Part shown: positions 45,294 to 54,402 of the stretch, one piece after another | Numbering within the stretch: the stretch's first letter is position 1 | Layout of the letters: every line of letters starts with the position of its first letter | Assembly (NCBI RefSeq): GCF_000620305.1 | Contig: NZ_JHVU01000026.1 | Location: forward strand, 57,067-121,066 | DNA from: Desulfitibacter alkalitolerans DSM 16504 | GTDB taxonomy: Bacteria; Bacillota; DSM-16504; Desulfitibacterales; Desulfitibacteraceae | DNA: 64,000 bases | Reading direction: 5' to 3' | The notes under the pieces: model-generated | What the model saw: only the letters and a program-made list of their open reading frames with translations | Told to the model about the DNA's origin: nothing | The model's database searches: none | Translations under genes and position numbers: made by a program

Positions 45294-45973
45294 CAGCTAA
45301 TTATGGATTTGAAAATTTTTAGACCATCCTCATTACCTAATATATTCTCTGCACATCTCTCAGGATGAGGCATCATGCCTAAAATATTACCTGCTTTATT
45401 GATTATTCCAGCAATATTATTTACAGAGCCATTAGGATTTGCATCATCAGTTATCTGTCCATCTGAAGTGGCATAACGGAAAACAACCTGTTTGTTCTTT
45501 TCTAGCTCCTCCAGCTCATTTGCTGAGGCAAAATAATTTCCTTCTCCATGGGCTATGGGCACCTTGATAACTTCACCTGGAGACATCTGGTTGGTAAAAG
45601 CAGTACTTGTGTTTTCTACCCTAAGGTAGACAGGTTTGCAGATAAATTTCAGGTCCCTGTTTACCCTCAGGACGCCAGGCAGTAAACCAGCTTCTGTAAG
45701 AACCTGAAAGCCATTGCAGATACCAAGAATCAGTCCCCCCCTTGCGGCATGTTCCATAACCCCATCCATTACTGGAGAAAATCTGGCAATTGCTCCTGTT
45801 CTAAGGTAATCTCCATATGAAAAGCCTCCTGGAAGAACAACACAATCCAGATCCCTGGGAAGTTTATCTTTATGCCATATGAAGCTTGCTTCCTGTTTCA
45901 TGACTTCGCCAAGTACATGTTTAACATCATCGTCACAGTTTGAGCCTGGGAAAACCACAACTCCAAATTTCAT
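45275..45973 (-). CDS. purQ: Phosphoribosylformylglycinamidine synthase glutaminase subunit PurQ
   Basis: PurQ releases ammonia from glutamine for PurL. The 232-residue class I amidotransferase has [31 protein letters not shown], nucleophile GICNGFQVL and the MPHPERC histidine-glutamate pair. It lies two bases after purS and overlaps purL. Confidence 0.97.
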   Translation of the reverse strand: MKFGVVVFPGSNCDDDVKHVLGEVMKQEASFIWHKDKLPRDLDCVVLPGGFSYGDYLRTGAIARFSPVMDGVMEHAARGGLILGICNGFQVLTEAGLLPGVLRVNRDLKFICKPVYLRVENTSTAFTNQMSPGEVIKVPIAHGEGNYFASANELEELEKNKQVVFRYATSDGQITDDANPNGSVNNIAGIINKAGNILGMMPHPERCAENILGNEDGLKIFKSIISWWQGRN

Positions 45974-45975
45974 TG

Positions 45976-46224
45976 TTAAACCTCCGTAACCTGAAAGCTG
46001 TATTCTTCAATCACAGGGTTTGCCAGAAGCTTTTTGCACATCTGTTCCACCTGGGCTTCTACCATTTCCTTAGAATCACCAGCAATTTTTACTTCAAAGA
46101 CCTTGCCAACCCTAACATCTTGAACCCCTTGAAAGTCCATGGACTCCAGGGCACGTTGTATAGTACTGCCCTGGGGATCAAGAACTCCCTTTTTCAAGGC
46201 AACATAGACCTTAACATGAAACAT
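45976..46224 (-). CDS. purS: Phosphoribosylformylglycinamidine synthase subunit PurS
   Basis: PurS (82 residues) is the small structural subunit that couples PurQ to PurL. It reads [21 protein letters not shown] and [13 protein letters not shown], both typical. It fits exactly between purC and purQ with no gap. Confidence 0.96.
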   Translation of the reverse strand: MFHVKVYVALKKGVLDPQGSTIQRALESMDFQGVQDVRVGKVFEVKIAGDSKEMVEAQVEQMCKKLLANPVIEEYSFQVTEV

Positions 46225-46938
46225 TTATGTTAACCTCCTTAACCTTTGTAAAACCTCCTGATAGGCATCAGTTACTTCTCCCATGTCATTTCTAAATCTA
46301 TCCTTGTCTAAGACCTTTTTCGTGTCTGCATCCCAAAATCTACAGGTATCTGGTGATATTTCATCTCCTAAATACAAAATTCCATCCTGAACACCAAATT
46401 CCAATTTAAAATCAACTAAAATTAAGTTAGCTGCACTGGTAATTTCTTTTAAAATCTCATTAATCTTCAAAGTCATTTCCTTCATTTCACTTAACTGCTC
46501 AGCGCTAGCTAATTTTAAAGCCAGCACATGATCGTCATTGATAAAGGGATCCCCTAATTCATCTGATTTAAGACAAAGCTCTAGAACTGGTTTTTCAAAA
46601 ACCACACCAGGTTCAACTCCCAATCTTTTGCATAGGCTTCCTGCAGCAATATTTCTTACAATTACTTCTACCGGAAGGATTTTAAGGCAGTTTACCAGCA
46701 TTTCTCTTTCGGAGACAAAGCCCTGAAAATGATTTCTAATACCCCTTTCCTTAAGTTTTTCAAAGAAAATAGCAGAAATCTGACAGTTACAATGACCTTT
46801 GTCTTGAATGGAACCCTTTTTTAATCCGTTAAATGCTGTAGCATCATCATGAAACTCCATAATAGCAACAGTAGGGTCATCAGTATAGTATAAAGATTTT
46901 GCCTTGCCCCTGTATATTTCTTTTCCTTTTGTTACCAT
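46225..46938 (-). CDS. purC: SAICAR synthetase
   Basis: PurC condenses CAIR and aspartate with ATP. The 237-residue protein has IYRGKAKSLYYTDDP, FHDDATAFNG, PVEVIVRNIAAGSLCKR and LVDFKLEFG with the ATP/metal site GDEISPDTCRFWD. It needs CAIR from PurE, whose gene is missing or decayed in this operon. Confidence 0.97.
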   Translation of the reverse strand: MVTKGKEIYRGKAKSLYYTDDPTVAIMEFHDDATAFNGLKKGSIQDKGHCNCQISAIFFEKLKERGIRNHFQGFVSEREMLVNCLKILPVEVIVRNIAAGSLCKRLGVEPGVVFEKPVLELCLKSDELGDPFINDDHVLALKLASAEQLSEMKEMTLKINEILKEITSAANLILVDFKLEFGVQDGILYLGDEISPDTCRFWDADTKKVLDKDRFRNDMGEVTDAYQEVLQRLRRLT

Positions 46939-47039
46939 TGATATACCTCCGTAACTTAAAGTCAGAATTCAGAAGTCTTAAAGCTGTTAGGCTCTTCTAA
47001 AATCCTGCTAATTATTTCATATTAGGCTAGTAAATAATT

Positions 47040-48335
47040 TCACTCTATTCCAACGCGCTTAAAGATATAGTCCACATTTTTCAAATGATAATCGTAATTA
47101 AATATTTCCTCTATCTCTTCTTTAGACAGCTTATGGGCAATATCCCCATCATTAGTTACAAGCTCCTTCAACGGCACTTTACTTTCCCAAGCCTGCAAGG
47201 AGTTTCTTTGTACCCATGCATAGGCTGTCTCCCTTAGTATGCCTTTTTCAACTAATGCCAACAACACCCTCTGGGAAAATACAAGTCCTAAAGTTTTGTT
47301 AAGGTTGGCCTGCATGTTATCCTTGTTTACAACCAGATTTTTAACCACATTAATAAATTTGTCCAGCATGTAGTAAACAAGGTGAGTAGAGTCTGGAATT
47401 ATTAAACGTTCTACAGACGAATGGGTTATGTCCCGCTCGTGCCACAAGGCAACGTTTTCCAGGGCAGCAGAAGCATTACCCCTAACAACTCTAGCCAAGC
47501 CGGAAACCCTCTCACTAAGAATGGGATTTTTCTTGTGGGGCATTGCTGATGAACCTTTCTGGCCCTGTGCAAAGCTCTCCTCCACCTCATGGATGTCTGT
47601 TCTTTGCAGATTTCTTACCTCTAATGCAAACTTGTCAAGTGAACTGGCAGTGACAGCAAGCTGGGTCATGTAGGCAGCATGTATATCTCTTTGGATAATC
47701 TGGGTTGAAATAGGAGCAGGTTTTAAACCTAATTTTTTGCAGACATACTCCTCCACATAGGGATCAATATTGGCAAAGGTACCTACAGCACCTGATATTT
47801 TACCAACTGAAACCTCCTCTTTTACTGCCTCCAGCCTCTTAATGTTCCTTTGCACCTCGTCATACCACAGTGCCATCTTCAGACCAAAGGTAACAGGCTC
47901 TGCATGTATTCCGTGAGTTCTGCCAACCATCAAGGTATACTTATGTCTGATAGCCTGGTTCTTAATTTCTTGAGCTAGAATATTTAACTTATGTAGTATT
48001 AGCGTTAAAGCCTCTTTCATCTGAGTAGCCAAAGCAGTATCTAGAATATCAGATGAAGTCATTCCCAGGTGAATATATTTGGAAGCTTCGCCAACATTTT
48101 CAGCCACGTTGGTTAAAAAGGCCAAAACATCATGTCTGGTGGTCTCTTCTATTTCACTAACTCTTTTAAGATCAAAGTCAGCTTTTTCTTGAATATCCTT
48201 TAAAGCCCTCTCTGGGATCAGACCCAACTCTGCCATGGCTTCACAAGCATAAACCTCTATCTCCAGCATTTTTCTCAGTTTATTTTCTTCTGACCATATA
48301 CTTTGCATTTCAGGCAAACTATACCTTTCTATCAA
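47040..48335 (-). CDS. purB: Adenylosuccinate lyase
   Basis: PurB cleaves SAICAR to AICAR and adenylosuccinate to AMP, both releasing fumarate. The roughly 431-residue protein shows TSSDILDTALATQM, VGRTHGIHAEPVTFG and the signature GSSAMPHKKNPILSE. The frame is open to a TTG at 48353, but GGAAAGG lies nine bases before the TTG at 48335. That start gives MIERYSLPEM, the normal PurB N-terminus. Confidence 0.96.
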   Translation of the reverse strand: MIERYSLPEMQSIWSEENKLRKMLEIEVYACEAMAELGLIPERALKDIQEKADFDLKRVSEIEETTRHDVLAFLTNVAENVGEASKYIHLGMTSSDILDTALATQMKEALTLILHKLNILAQEIKNQAIRHKYTLMVGRTHGIHAEPVTFGLKMALWYDEVQRNIKRLEAVKEEVSVGKISGAVGTFANIDPYVEEYVCKKLGLKPAPISTQIIQRDIHAAYMTQLAVTASSLDKFALEVRNLQRTDIHEVEESFAQGQKGSSAMPHKKNPILSERVSGLARVVRGNASAALENVALWHERDITHSSVERLIIPDSTHLVYYMLDKFINVVKNLVVNKDNMQANLNKTLGLVFSQRVLLALVEKGILRETAYAWVQRNSLQAWESKVPLKELVTNDGDIAHKLSKEEIEEIFNYDYHLKNVDYIFKRVGIE

Positions 48336-48401
48336 GCTTAACACCCTTTCCAACTTGGTTTTGTCATGTAACCTGAACCTGGAATTGTGGTGCCTTATGC
48401 C

Positions 48402-48554
48402 TTAGTAGTTATCAATACCCACCCTGGACAGGTTAACATCTTTTTCCTCTACCTCATTAGCCATTTTAACCCTATATTCCTTTAATTCTTGTGGTAAATT
48501 TTCAGCTTCTTTCCTTACATTTATTACTACTTGTTCATATTCTTCATATCTTAC
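48402..48554 (-). pseudogene. Probable C-terminal remnant of purE
   Basis: An open frame of 50 codons without a usable start reads ENLPQELKEYRVKMANEVEE then KDVNLSRVGIDNY and stop. This looks like the end of clostridial PurE (N5-CAIR mutase / AIR carboxylase), which normally opens this operon. Just before it, ATG at 48558 with AAGG gives only MSKI before a stop in another frame. The body of the gene is missing. The match is from memory and the preceding residues do not fit PurE well, so identity is uncertain. Confidence 0.4.
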
Positions 48555-48639
48555 TCATATTTTTTACCTTATTCATTTAAATAAACGTAAAAGAAACCCA
48601 TCTGACAGGACAAAACCTGAAAGTTTTTGTCTCAAGGTA

Positions 48640-48694
48640 AATAATAAAGCCCAGTCCAGGGAAGTTTCTGCGTTAAACCTCCCCGTCTGGGCTT
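48640..48694 (-). terminator. Riboswitch-controlled terminator of the pur operon
   Basis: On the minus strand AAAGCCCAG and CTGGGCTTT enclose a second stem (GGGAGGTTT with AAACTTCCC) and are followed by TTTATTATTT. The 5' arm AAAAGCCC is part of the aptamer core, so ligand-bound aptamer and terminator exclude each other. Confidence 0.8.
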
Positions 48695-48780
48695 TTCTCC
48701 CTACGGTGTAGCACGTTTATGTGCCTGTACCACTTGGACCTGACCAATATACCTTGCGGAACCCTAGGTACACTTTCTTG
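48685..48780 (-). promoter_or_regulatory. ykkC-class riboswitch, probably PRPP-sensing (subtype 2b)
   Basis: The minus-strand leader has the ykkC core elements in order: CTAGGGTTCCG (48767-48757), CAGGTCCAAG (about 48742-48733), then ACACCGTAGGGAGAAAAGCC (48708-48689). These are hallmarks of the ykkC family, whose members sense guanidine, ppGpp or PRPP. Position ahead of a purine operon points to the PRPP subtype. PRPP binding should block the overlapping terminator and switch synthesis on. No guanine aptamer precedes it. Confidence 0.75.
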
Positions 48781-48805
48781 CAGCTAAGGATATATTACTA
48801 CGTAT

Positions 48806-48834
48806 ATAGTAGCAAATAGTAAATAAGCTGTCAA
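48806..48834 (-). promoter_or_regulatory. SigA-type promoter of the pur operon
   Basis: On the minus strand TTGACA (48834-48829), a 17-bp spacer and TACTAT (48811-48806). Transcription should begin near 48800, about 20 bases before the aptamer. Confidence 0.8.
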
Positions 48835-48838
48835 TATT

Positions 48839-48882
48839 AATTCCGAACGTTTTTATCAAATTAATATTTAATGTTCGCTTTT
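48839..48882. promoter_or_regulatory. Inverted pair of PurBox operators
   Basis: AATTCCGAACGTT (48839-48851) and, on the other strand, AAAAGCGAACATT (48882-48870) each differ by one base from the Bacillus PurR consensus AWWWCCGAACWWT. They are inverted and 18 bp apart, just upstream of the -35 box. They fit control by a PRPP-responsive PurR repressor. Confidence 0.7.
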
Positions 48883-48989
48883 TAAATTGTCATTATTGTC
48901 ATCTTTTTTATTTTTCTAATAATGTGCCTAACCCAATAGCTGCCTTTGAATCCTGGCACTGCTTAATAGTTTAATGATGCTTAGTTGTA

Positions 48990-49310
48990 TTAGGACTTGT
49001 TTACTTGAACTGATGCATCCTTGGGCAGGGCAAGGTTTGCTTCAATTTCAACGGCTTTAAGTATTCCACAGGGTACTATACAAGCCGGATGGGGCAAATG
49101 CTTGCTTGCCAATTCATACGTCTTAGTTGATGTTGCTCTTTTAAAGACCTCATTAAATGGGTCAACCTCTGTCAGTTCTTCTGCTAGTTTCTTAACATTT
49201 GGACAATCTGTTTCTATGGACAGTTTAATTTTGCCCCCTTCATCAGTAGAGGTTACTTTTGTGGTAAAGCCACAAATGCCCCCATTAATTTGGCTGATTG
49301 CCATGGTCAT
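48990..49310 (-). CDS. Small conserved cysteine-containing protein of unknown function
   Basis: The 106-residue protein begins ISQINGGICGFTTKV and has ETDCPNVKKLAEELTEVDPF, then YELASKHLPHPACIVPCGILKAVEIEANLALP. Four conserved cysteines suggest metal or cofactor binding. I recognise the pattern from anaerobes, often near corrinoid methyltransferase or UroD-like genes (possibly DUF6951, not checked). A UroD-like gene lies 5 kb away. The function is not known. The ATG at 49310 or the next one is the start. Confidence 0.7.
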   Translation of the reverse strand: MTMAISQINGGICGFTTKVTSTDEGGKIKLSIETDCPNVKKLAEELTEVDPFNEVFKRATSTKTYELASKHLPHPACIVPCGILKAVEIEANLALPKDASVQVNKS

Positions 49311-49382
49311 ACTCCTCCTTCAAATTAATCAAGCTATTAGCATGATTATATCACTTATTTAATCATAAAAATGTTAAGATTT

Positions 49383-50066
49383 TTAGAATGCTTTATTAAC
49401 TATAGCTTTTGCTAAAATGTTTGCCGGGTCATAGAATTTTAAAGAGTATTGTTCCTCATTAATCACAAGGGGTAATTCAGTACAGCCAAGGATTATTGAT
49501 TCAGCACCTACACTTGCTACATGGGAGATTACTTTTTTTATACATGATTCGGCTTTAGAAAAATTTGCTGACTTAACTGCAAATATGGTTTCCATAACCA
49601 TCTGCTGGTAATCTTCCTGAGGCAGGATTAACTCTATCCCAGCAGCATTTAGTTCTCTAGTGTACAGATTTGCGTTAAGAAGCGCACTAGTGGCTATTAA
49701 AGCTGCCTTTTTCACTTGATCCCTTTCTAGTACATTTACTGTTTCCTCAATCATATTTAAGACATCTATTCTAACTGCATCCTTAACATAGTCAATAAAA
49801 TAATGAGCTGTATTACAGGGTATTGCTAAAAAATCAGCTCCGATTTTTTCTAATCCTCTAGCCATTTGAGCCATAACTGGACCCGGGTTAGGTCCACCCT
49901 CCATTATAGCCTTGACCCTACAGGGAATCTGTGGATTACTATCTACAAGCATCCTTATATGGTCTTGATCAACCCTGGCGGGAGTAATTCTGATTACCTT
50001 TGTCATTAAATCCACCGTTGCCTCCGGCCCCATACCACCAATTATTCCTACAGCTTTAGGTGTCAT
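49383..50066 (-). CDS. Aspartate/glutamate racemase family protein
   Basis: The 227-residue cofactor-independent racemase has the two catalytic cysteines in IPCNTAHYF (about residue 83) and LGCTELPLV (about 195), and the N-terminal VGIIGGMGPEATVDL. The size and sequence match the YgeA-like broad amino acid/aspartate racemases. It is followed upstream by a D-cysteine desulfhydrase gene 44 bp away on the same strand, which suggests D-amino acid handling. Confidence 0.87.
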   Translation of the reverse strand: MTPKAVGIIGGMGPEATVDLMTKVIRITPARVDQDHIRMLVDSNPQIPCRVKAIMEGGPNPGPVMAQMARGLEKIGADFLAIPCNTAHYFIDYVKDAVRIDVLNMIEETVNVLERDQVKKAALIATSALLNANLYTRELNAAGIELILPQEDYQQMVMETIFAVKSANFSKAESCIKKVISHVASVGAESIILGCTELPLVINEEQYSLKFYDPANILAKAIVNKAF

Positions 50067-50110
50067 GTTTCTCCTCCAATTCTACAAATGGGGTTCACTG
50101 TATAAGTGGT

Positions 50111-51106
50111 TTATTCGAATAGATGGGTATAAGCATATAAAGCAGGCGATCCACCTGTATGAACAAATAGCACATTATCCTCTTTATTAAAATAACCTTG
50201 ACGAATCAATCCAATTAGTCCTGCCATAGCTTTTCCTGTATAAACAGGATCTAGAAGGATCCCTTCTAACCTGGCCAATATATTTATTGCTTCTACCATC
50301 TCAGGGGTAGGAAGCGAATAGCCAGGACCTACATATTCATCAAAGCATTTTACCGCTTCCCGAGGTATTGTTGATTTAATGCCAACACGTGCAGCTGTTT
50401 TCTCTGCCAGTTTATATACATTATCCTCCTGCATATCCTTATTCTGCCTTACATTGATACCTACAATGGGAATATTGGCATTTGTTCCATAAAAGCCGGC
50501 AACTAAGCCCGCATGAGTCCCAGCACTTCCACTTGCAGTTACAAGATGATTAATATTTAATCCCATTTCAAAGGTTTGTTCCAGGATTTCTTGAGCACAT
50601 GCCACATAGCCTGTTGCACCAATTTCATTTGATCCACCACCAGGAATGATATATCCTTTTCGTCCTTCAGCGGCAAGCTCATCAACAAACCCCTGCATCT
50701 CTGCTAGTAAATCTGTCCCTCCTGGAACCGCCCTGGTTTTCTCCACACCCAGTAGATTATACAGAAAATTGTTCCCACTGGCCTTGGGATTATAGCTTCC
50801 TGGAACCCTTTCTTCTAGAACCAGTCTACATTTCAACCCTTCTTTAATTGCAGCAGCTAATGTTAGTCGACAGTGATTAGATTGAACTGCACCACATGTA
50901 ACAAGTGTATCTGCGCCCCTTTCTAAGGCATCTGCAACCAGGAATTCTAACTTTCTAGTTTTATTCCCCCCTGAGGTTAAACCTAACAAATCATCTCTTT
51001 TAATGTAAATATTAGGTCCTCCAAGGGCTTTTGATAGATGGTGCAGTTTTTCAATAGGTGTCTTTCCCTCTGTATAACGTCTGCGTGGAAAATTTGCTAA
51101 ATTCAT
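50111..51106 (-). CDS. dcyD: D-cysteine desulfhydrase (ACC deaminase family)
   Basis: The 331-residue PLP enzyme is of fold type II. It has the PLP lysine in GLTSGGNKTRKLEFL (about residue 50), VTCGAVQSNHCR, PGGGSNEIGATGY and a C-terminal VHTGGSPALY. It degrades D-cysteine to pyruvate, sulfide and ammonia in characterised relatives; some members act on ACC or other D-amino acids. It is probably co-transcribed with the racemase gene downstream. Confidence 0.85.
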   Translation of the reverse strand: MNLANFPRRRYTEGKTPIEKLHHLSKALGGPNIYIKRDDLLGLTSGGNKTRKLEFLVADALERGADTLVTCGAVQSNHCRLTLAAAIKEGLKCRLVLEERVPGSYNPKASGNNFLYNLLGVEKTRAVPGGTDLLAEMQGFVDELAAEGRKGYIIPGGGSNEIGATGYVACAQEILEQTFEMGLNINHLVTASGSAGTHAGLVAGFYGTNANIPIVGINVRQNKDMQEDNVYKLAEKTAARVGIKSTIPREAVKCFDEYVGPGYSLPTPEMVEAINILARLEGILLDPVYTGKAMAGLIGLIRQGYFNKEDNVLFVHTGGSPALYAYTHLFE

Positions 51107-51252
51107 ATATACCTTCTCCTTTACTCTTTTGGGTTTTAAAATGCTTATTCTACAAAACCTAGAACGTTTCCTGCAGTAAATTGCTATTTTTTTTTAAGTC
51201 TTGCAATAATTTTTTAATAGATAGTGCCCTATTTAATTACAACCAAGGATAA

Positions 51253-51299
51253 AAAACACCTGACTTCACTTCTTAAAGTTGTGAAATCAGGTGTTTTCA
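51253..51299. terminator. Bidirectional terminator downstream of guaA
   Basis: AAAACACCTGACTTCAC (51254-51270) pairs with GTGAAATCAGGTGTTTT (51282-51298), one mismatch. The stem has A and T tracts at the ends, so it can stop transcription both ways. Confidence 0.8.
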
Positions 51300-51310
51300 T
51301 GTTGGTTAAT

Positions 51311-52849
51311 TTATTCCCACTCAATGGTTCCAGGTGGTTTGGAGGTTATATCGTATACTACTCTATTTACATGGTTTACTTCATTAACGATTCTGTTGGA
51401 GATTTTCTCCATTAAGTCATAGGGAAGCCTTGCCCAGTCAGCAGTCATGGCATCGTCACTTGTTACTGCCCGGAGAATAATTGGGTAGGCATATGTTCTG
51501 CTGTCCCCCATAACTCCAACACTTTTTATAGAGGGCAGAACAGCAAAGGACTGCCAGATTTCCCTTTCTAGACCCGCTTTACGTATTTCATCTCTAACTA
51601 TATAGTCAGCATCTCGCAATATGTCTAGTTTTTCAGCAGTAATATCACCAAGGATTCTAATGGCCAAACCTGGTCCCGGGAAGGGCTGTCTCCAAACAAT
51701 CTCCCTTGGCAGGCCTAATTCCTCGCCTACCTTTCTTACTTCGTCCTTAAATAAGAAGTATAAAGGTTCAATTAGTTCAAAATGCATATCTTCAGGAAGT
51801 CCACCTACATTGTGATGACTTTTTATAGTTTCAGCAGTATCTGTCCCACTTTCAATTACATCAGGGTAAATAGTTCCCTGCACCAGGAAACTGAAATCCC
51901 CAAGCTTTGCTGCCTCCTCTTCAAAAACCCTGATGAATTCTTCACCAACAATCTTCCTTTTAGACTCCGGATCTGTGATGCCCTGCAGCCTATTGAGGAA
52001 CCTGTCAACTGCATCTGCCACAATTAGGTTCAAGCCAAAGCTTTTCTTAAATGTCTCCTCTACCTGCTCAGGCTCGCCCTTTCTTAATAGCCCATGGTTT
52101 ACAAAAACACAGGTAAGCTGGTCACCAACTGCCTTGTGGACTATAAGTGCGGCTACTGCCGAATCTACACCACCACTTAAGGCACAGAGGACCTTCTTGT
52201 CACCCACGCGCTCTTTTATTTTTGCTACTTCAGTTTCTATGTATGATTTCATGGTCCATTGCTTTCTACAGCCGCAAATTTTGAACAGAAAGTTCTCCAG
52301 AATGGTATTGCCTTTAGGCGTATGCTTTACCTCTGGATGGAATTGGACACCACATAGCTGTTTATCCAAGTGAATCATGGCTGCTACAGGTGCATGATCT
52401 GTTCCTGCTATTACTTCAAAACCATCAGGAGGTTTACTTATATAGTCTCCATGACTCATCCAAATCTGTTCCTGGTCATTCACTCCATCTAACAAATCAG
52501 ATTTTTGAAGCATATTCAGCAGGGCTTTTCCATACTCCCTGCTTTTGCCAGGCTCAACCTTCCCCCCTAATTGATGTGCCATCATCTGCATCCCATAGCA
52601 TATTCCCATAATGGGGATATTGGCTTCATAATACTTCTTATCTATAGCAGGAGCGCTGTTCTGATATACACTAGCTGGACCGCCGCTGAATATTATTCCC
52701 TTGGGATTTCTTTTAACAATCTCTTCAAAGCTGGTAGTGTAAGGAAACATTTCACAAAAAACACCTAGCTCCCTTATTCTGCGGGCAATTAATTGACTGT
52801 ATTGACCACCAAAGTCCAGTACAATTACTTCATCTACTTTATCAATCAT
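51311..52849 (-). CDS. guaA: GMP synthase (glutamine-hydrolysing)
   Basis: GuaA converts XMP to GMP. The 512 residues comprise an N-terminal glutaminase (about 8-195: nucleophile in [23 protein letters not shown]), the ATP pyrophosphatase domain with P-loop [14 protein letters not shown] (about 220), and the C-terminal dimerisation domain ([12 protein letters not shown] to [13 protein letters not shown]). It is 11 bp downstream of hpt, a purine salvage pair. Confidence 0.97.
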   Translation of the reverse strand: MIDKVDEVIVLDFGGQYSQLIARRIRELGVFCEMFPYTTSFEEIVKRNPKGIIFSGGPASVYQNSAPAIDKKYYEANIPIMGICYGMQMMAHQLGGKVEPGKSREYGKALLNMLQKSDLLDGVNDQEQIWMSHGDYISKPPDGFEVIAGTDHAPVAAMIHLDKQLCGVQFHPEVKHTPKGNTILENFLFKICGCRKQWTMKSYIETEVAKIKERVGDKKVLCALSGGVDSAVAALIVHKAVGDQLTCVFVNHGLLRKGEPEQVEETFKKSFGLNLIVADAVDRFLNRLQGITDPESKRKIVGEEFIRVFEEEAAKLGDFSFLVQGTIYPDVIESGTDTAETIKSHHNVGGLPEDMHFELIEPLYFLFKDEVRKVGEELGLPREIVWRQPFPGPGLAIRILGDITAEKLDILRDADYIVRDEIRKAGLEREIWQSFAVLPSIKSVGVMGDSRTYAYPIILRAVTSDDAMTADWARLPYDLMEKISNRIVNEVNHVNRVVYDITSKPPGTIEWE

Positions 52850-52860
52850 TTTTGTCCTCC

Positions 52861-53400
52861 TTATTTTTCATACACTTCTGAGCTAAGAACGGCTACATAG
52901 GGTAGATGCCGATAATCCTCAGCATAATCTAACCCATATCCTATCACAAAAGCATCAGGAATCTCAATACCACTATAATCAATTTTTACATCCACTTTCC
53001 TGCGTTCTGGTTTATCTAAAAATGCGCAGGTTTTGATACTAGCCGGTCCCCTGGCATTTAATATGCTAATCAGGTATCTCAGCGTTAAACCTGTATCTAC
53101 TATATCTTCAACTATCAAAAGATGTCTGCCTTCAACACTTGAATCCAGGTCTTTTAGTATTTGTACAGCACCTGAACTCTCAGTTGATTCCCCATAGCTG
53201 GAAACAGCCATAAAGTCTAGTTTTAAGGGCACCTTAATCTCCCGAATCAAGTCTGCGCAAAACATAACAGCCCCCTTTAATATACAGATAACCATTATTT
53301 CCTTTCCTTCATAGTCACTGGTTATCCTTTGACCTAATTGAGCAACCAGTTTTTTAATATTAGTTTCACTTACCAGGACCTCTTTAACATCCTTTTCCAT
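52861..53400 (-). CDS. hpt: Hypoxanthine phosphoribosyltransferase
   Basis: Hpt salvages hypoxanthine and guanine with PRPP. The 179-residue protein has the PRPP loop [14 protein letters not shown], the flexible loop [14 protein letters not shown] and the C-terminal [18 protein letters not shown]. It competes for PRPP with the pur and his operons in this window. No PurBox was seen upstream. Confidence 0.96.
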   Translation of the reverse strand: MEKDVKEVLVSETNIKKLVAQLGQRITSDYEGKEIMVICILKGAVMFCADLIREIKVPLKLDFMAVSSYGESTESSGAVQILKDLDSSVEGRHLLIVEDIVDTGLTLRYLISILNARGPASIKTCAFLDKPERRKVDVKIDYSGIEIPDAFVIGYGLDYAEDYRHLPYVAVLSSEVYEK

Positions 53401-53550
53401 AATACAGCTCTCCCTTTTCCTGTAACTTTATATCTACCCTTATTCAAGCCCTATTGTTTCTAGTATTTCATTATCAATAGTTTCTTTTTGCCAGATGAAA
53501 AATATTCTGTTTTTCTAAGATAAAATCCACAAAGCTTATATTTCTAGGAA

Positions 53551-53592
53551 AGAAAAAAAAATCCTTCCCCATAAACAGTATTTTCGGGGAAG
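53551..53592 (-). terminator. Intrinsic terminator of the membrane-anchored unknown gene
   Basis: On the minus strand CTTCCCC (53592-53586) pairs with GGGGAAG (53570-53564) and is followed by a run of nine T residues. Confidence 0.85.
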
Positions 53593-53607
53593 AACTTGCT
53601 TTTAGCA

Positions 53608-54297
53608 TTATTGTGTCGAAGGTGCTTCAATATTAATTTTTTTATTAAAATCATAAAGGACTAACTGCATATGCAGTCCATTATGAGAAGCATCCTTATG
53701 GTCTGCAAATACTTCTGCTTTAAATACCCTTTTGGATCTTTTTTCTATCCATACCTTGTATTTAAAATCCTGCCAGTAGGTTGTCAGCATTTGATTTGTA
53801 ACAACTGGGCTGTATTCCATGACATAAGCATCAACCCTATCTTTTTCAATGCCAAGGTAGTTAATATTGTTTAACGCCTGGTATTCTAAACTTGCTATTG
53901 GGTTTACTTCAACCATAAAAAGATCTTGTTGGAATATGTCACCACCATGATTAACCATCCAACGCCCCGAGACAGCATCCTTCATATAAACTTTGTTATC
54001 AACATATATTACATCCACTTCCTGGCCGGCTATCTCTCCCTGGAGATGGAATTGGTCATTTTGCCTTTCTCCCTTAACCCTGCTCAACAGCCTATCTTCA
54101 CCATTAACCTTTAGTTTTAATCCAACATGATAACGATAGCTATTGACTGAAGTTGTTCTTTCTATAGCATGTGGCAGCAACTCCTCCGGTATCACCCTAT
54201 TAACCCACTCATAGTAGACTTTTCCAGCCATGGACAAAATAGAAACCAATAATATGATTATTACAGCCTTCCAGTTGAATTTAAGTTTTAGTGCCAA
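53608..54297 (-). CDS. Membrane-anchored extracytoplasmic protein of unknown function
   Basis: The 229-residue protein has a basic start and one N-terminal membrane helix (WKAVIIILLVSILSMAGKVYY). It continues with a beta-rich exterior domain that repeatedly mentions mature-lipoprotein type patterns (YRYHVGLKLKVNGEDRLL, VDVIYVDNKVYMKDAVSG, YKVWIEKRSKRVFKAEVFAD). This layout resembles LolA/LppX-fold lipoproteins and sporulation-related exterior proteins of Clostridia, but there is no lipobox cysteine. It is followed by a strong terminator. No specific function can be given. Confidence 0.7.
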   Translation of the reverse strand: MALKLKFNWKAVIIILLVSILSMAGKVYYEWVNRVIPEELLPHAIERTTSVNSYRYHVGLKLKVNGEDRLLSRVKGERQNDQFHLQGEIAGQEVDVIYVDNKVYMKDAVSGRWMVNHGGDIFQQDLFMVEVNPIASLEYQALNNINYLGIEKDRVDAYVMEYSPVVTNQMLTTYWQDFKYKVWIEKRSKRVFKAEVFADHKDASHNGLHMQLVLYDFNKKINIEAPSTQ

Positions 54298-54402
54298 CCT
54301 CCCACTTCCTTCCCCATCTTTCTCCTTAAGACCTCACTTCAATTTTACTAACTGGGGAGGGGGATTATGACAATAATTTGCTGTAGTATATATTTAATAA
54401 AA

